Source: Gari tellinella (lineage: Eukaryota; Mollusca; Bivalvia; Cardiida; Psammobiidae). From it: DNA of 64,000 nt. The number at the start of each line of letters is the position of its first letter. Position 1 is the first letter of the stretch. The position numbers were made by a program, and so were the translations under genes. This document shows positions 63,785 to 64,000 of the stretch, piece after piece. The DNA is taken from contig OV277866.1 of assembly GCA_922989275.2 (NCBI GenBank), positions 77,908,328 to 77,972,327 on the forward strand, read 5' to 3'. The notes beneath the pieces are model-generated. The model worked only from the letters and a program-made list of their open reading frames with translations, was not told where the DNA came from and did no database searches.

Positions 63785-64000
63785 ACTATCCTTTCCGCCG
63801 ATTTACTATCCTTCATTAATAAAGGTAGACTGTGCGCGCGTGTGTATACCAATGCAGTTAAATGGCTACGTAAAACCCGATAACCAGTCTTACAATTACA
63901 ACTATCCTTTCCGCCGATTTACTATCCTTTATTAATAAAAGGTAGACTGTGCGCGGTTTATATGCCAATGCAGTTAAATTGCCATGGTAAAACCCGATAA
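63785..64000 (+). repeat. Direct duplication of about 100 bp, 116 bp apart
   Basis: ACTATCCTTTCCGCCGATTTA starts at 63785 and again at 63901. Both copies run through AAAGGTAGACTGTGCGCG and AATGCAGTTAAAT to AAAACCCGATAA. The array may continue past the window. Confidence 0.85.

Overview
The window looks like nuclear DNA from an animal, most likely a bivalve mollusc. It carries metazoan genes split into short exons by long introns. The introns are full of small palindromic transposons and hairpin-ended satellite elements of a kind I associate with clams and oysters. The bivalve placement is inference: no marker gene in the window fixes the species.

Three protein-coding genes can be reconstructed exon by exon, with consistent splice sites and reading phase. 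(1) The 3' end of an inactive rhomboid (iRhom/RHBDF-like) gene lies on the + strand (exons 3300-3527 and 4452-4901); its earlier exons lie to the left of the window. (2) A complete RPP30 gene, for the RNase P/MRP subunit p30, lies on the - strand. It has 11 coding exons running from 37169 down to the stop at 14863-14865, giving 293 codons. (3) A beta-TrCP/Slimb gene (BTRC/FBXW11 orthologue, F-box plus seven WD40 repeats) lies on the + strand. Nine well-supported exons span 47161-62549, and a probable first coding exon lies at 37444-37509, giving about 508 codons. iRhom and RPP30 are convergent. RPP30 and the candidate beta-TrCP first exon are head to head, with only 274 bp between their start codons and a perfect TGACGTCA site between them.

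Almost everything else is mobile or repetitive. Family names used here are mine. A: TTAA-flanked elements of about 250 bp with a long central palindrome. C and D: other TTAA palindromic families. E: TA/CAGT-ended, pogo/Tigger-like. F: CAGGGCTCCAGATAAG-ended, about 190 bp. H: CAGCATTCCCTC-ended. I: CAGGGCTGCCA-ended. B: long elements with a hairpin at the 5' end, a variable internal tandem array and a short 3' hairpin followed by CTTGTT. There is also a broken non-LTR retrotransposon (32241-35630) inserted in one arm of a large foldback element (32101-36240), a Penelope GIY-YIG fragment (about 42900-43262), a second non-LTR fragment (about 43400-43565) and a 958-bp inverted-repeat element with a clear 8-bp target duplication (56232-57189).

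Layout: 1-3200 satellite-type elements; 3300-5410 iRhom end plus a tandem array made from its last exon; 5411-14860 repeats; 14863-37169 RPP30 and its repeat-filled introns; 37170-37443 shared promoter; 37444-62549 beta-TrCP and its introns; 62550-64000 downstream repeats. The main points of interest are the shared promoter, the amplified iRhom gene end, the same palindromes framed by unrelated transposon ends, and mobile elements packed to within 10-35 bp of splice sites.
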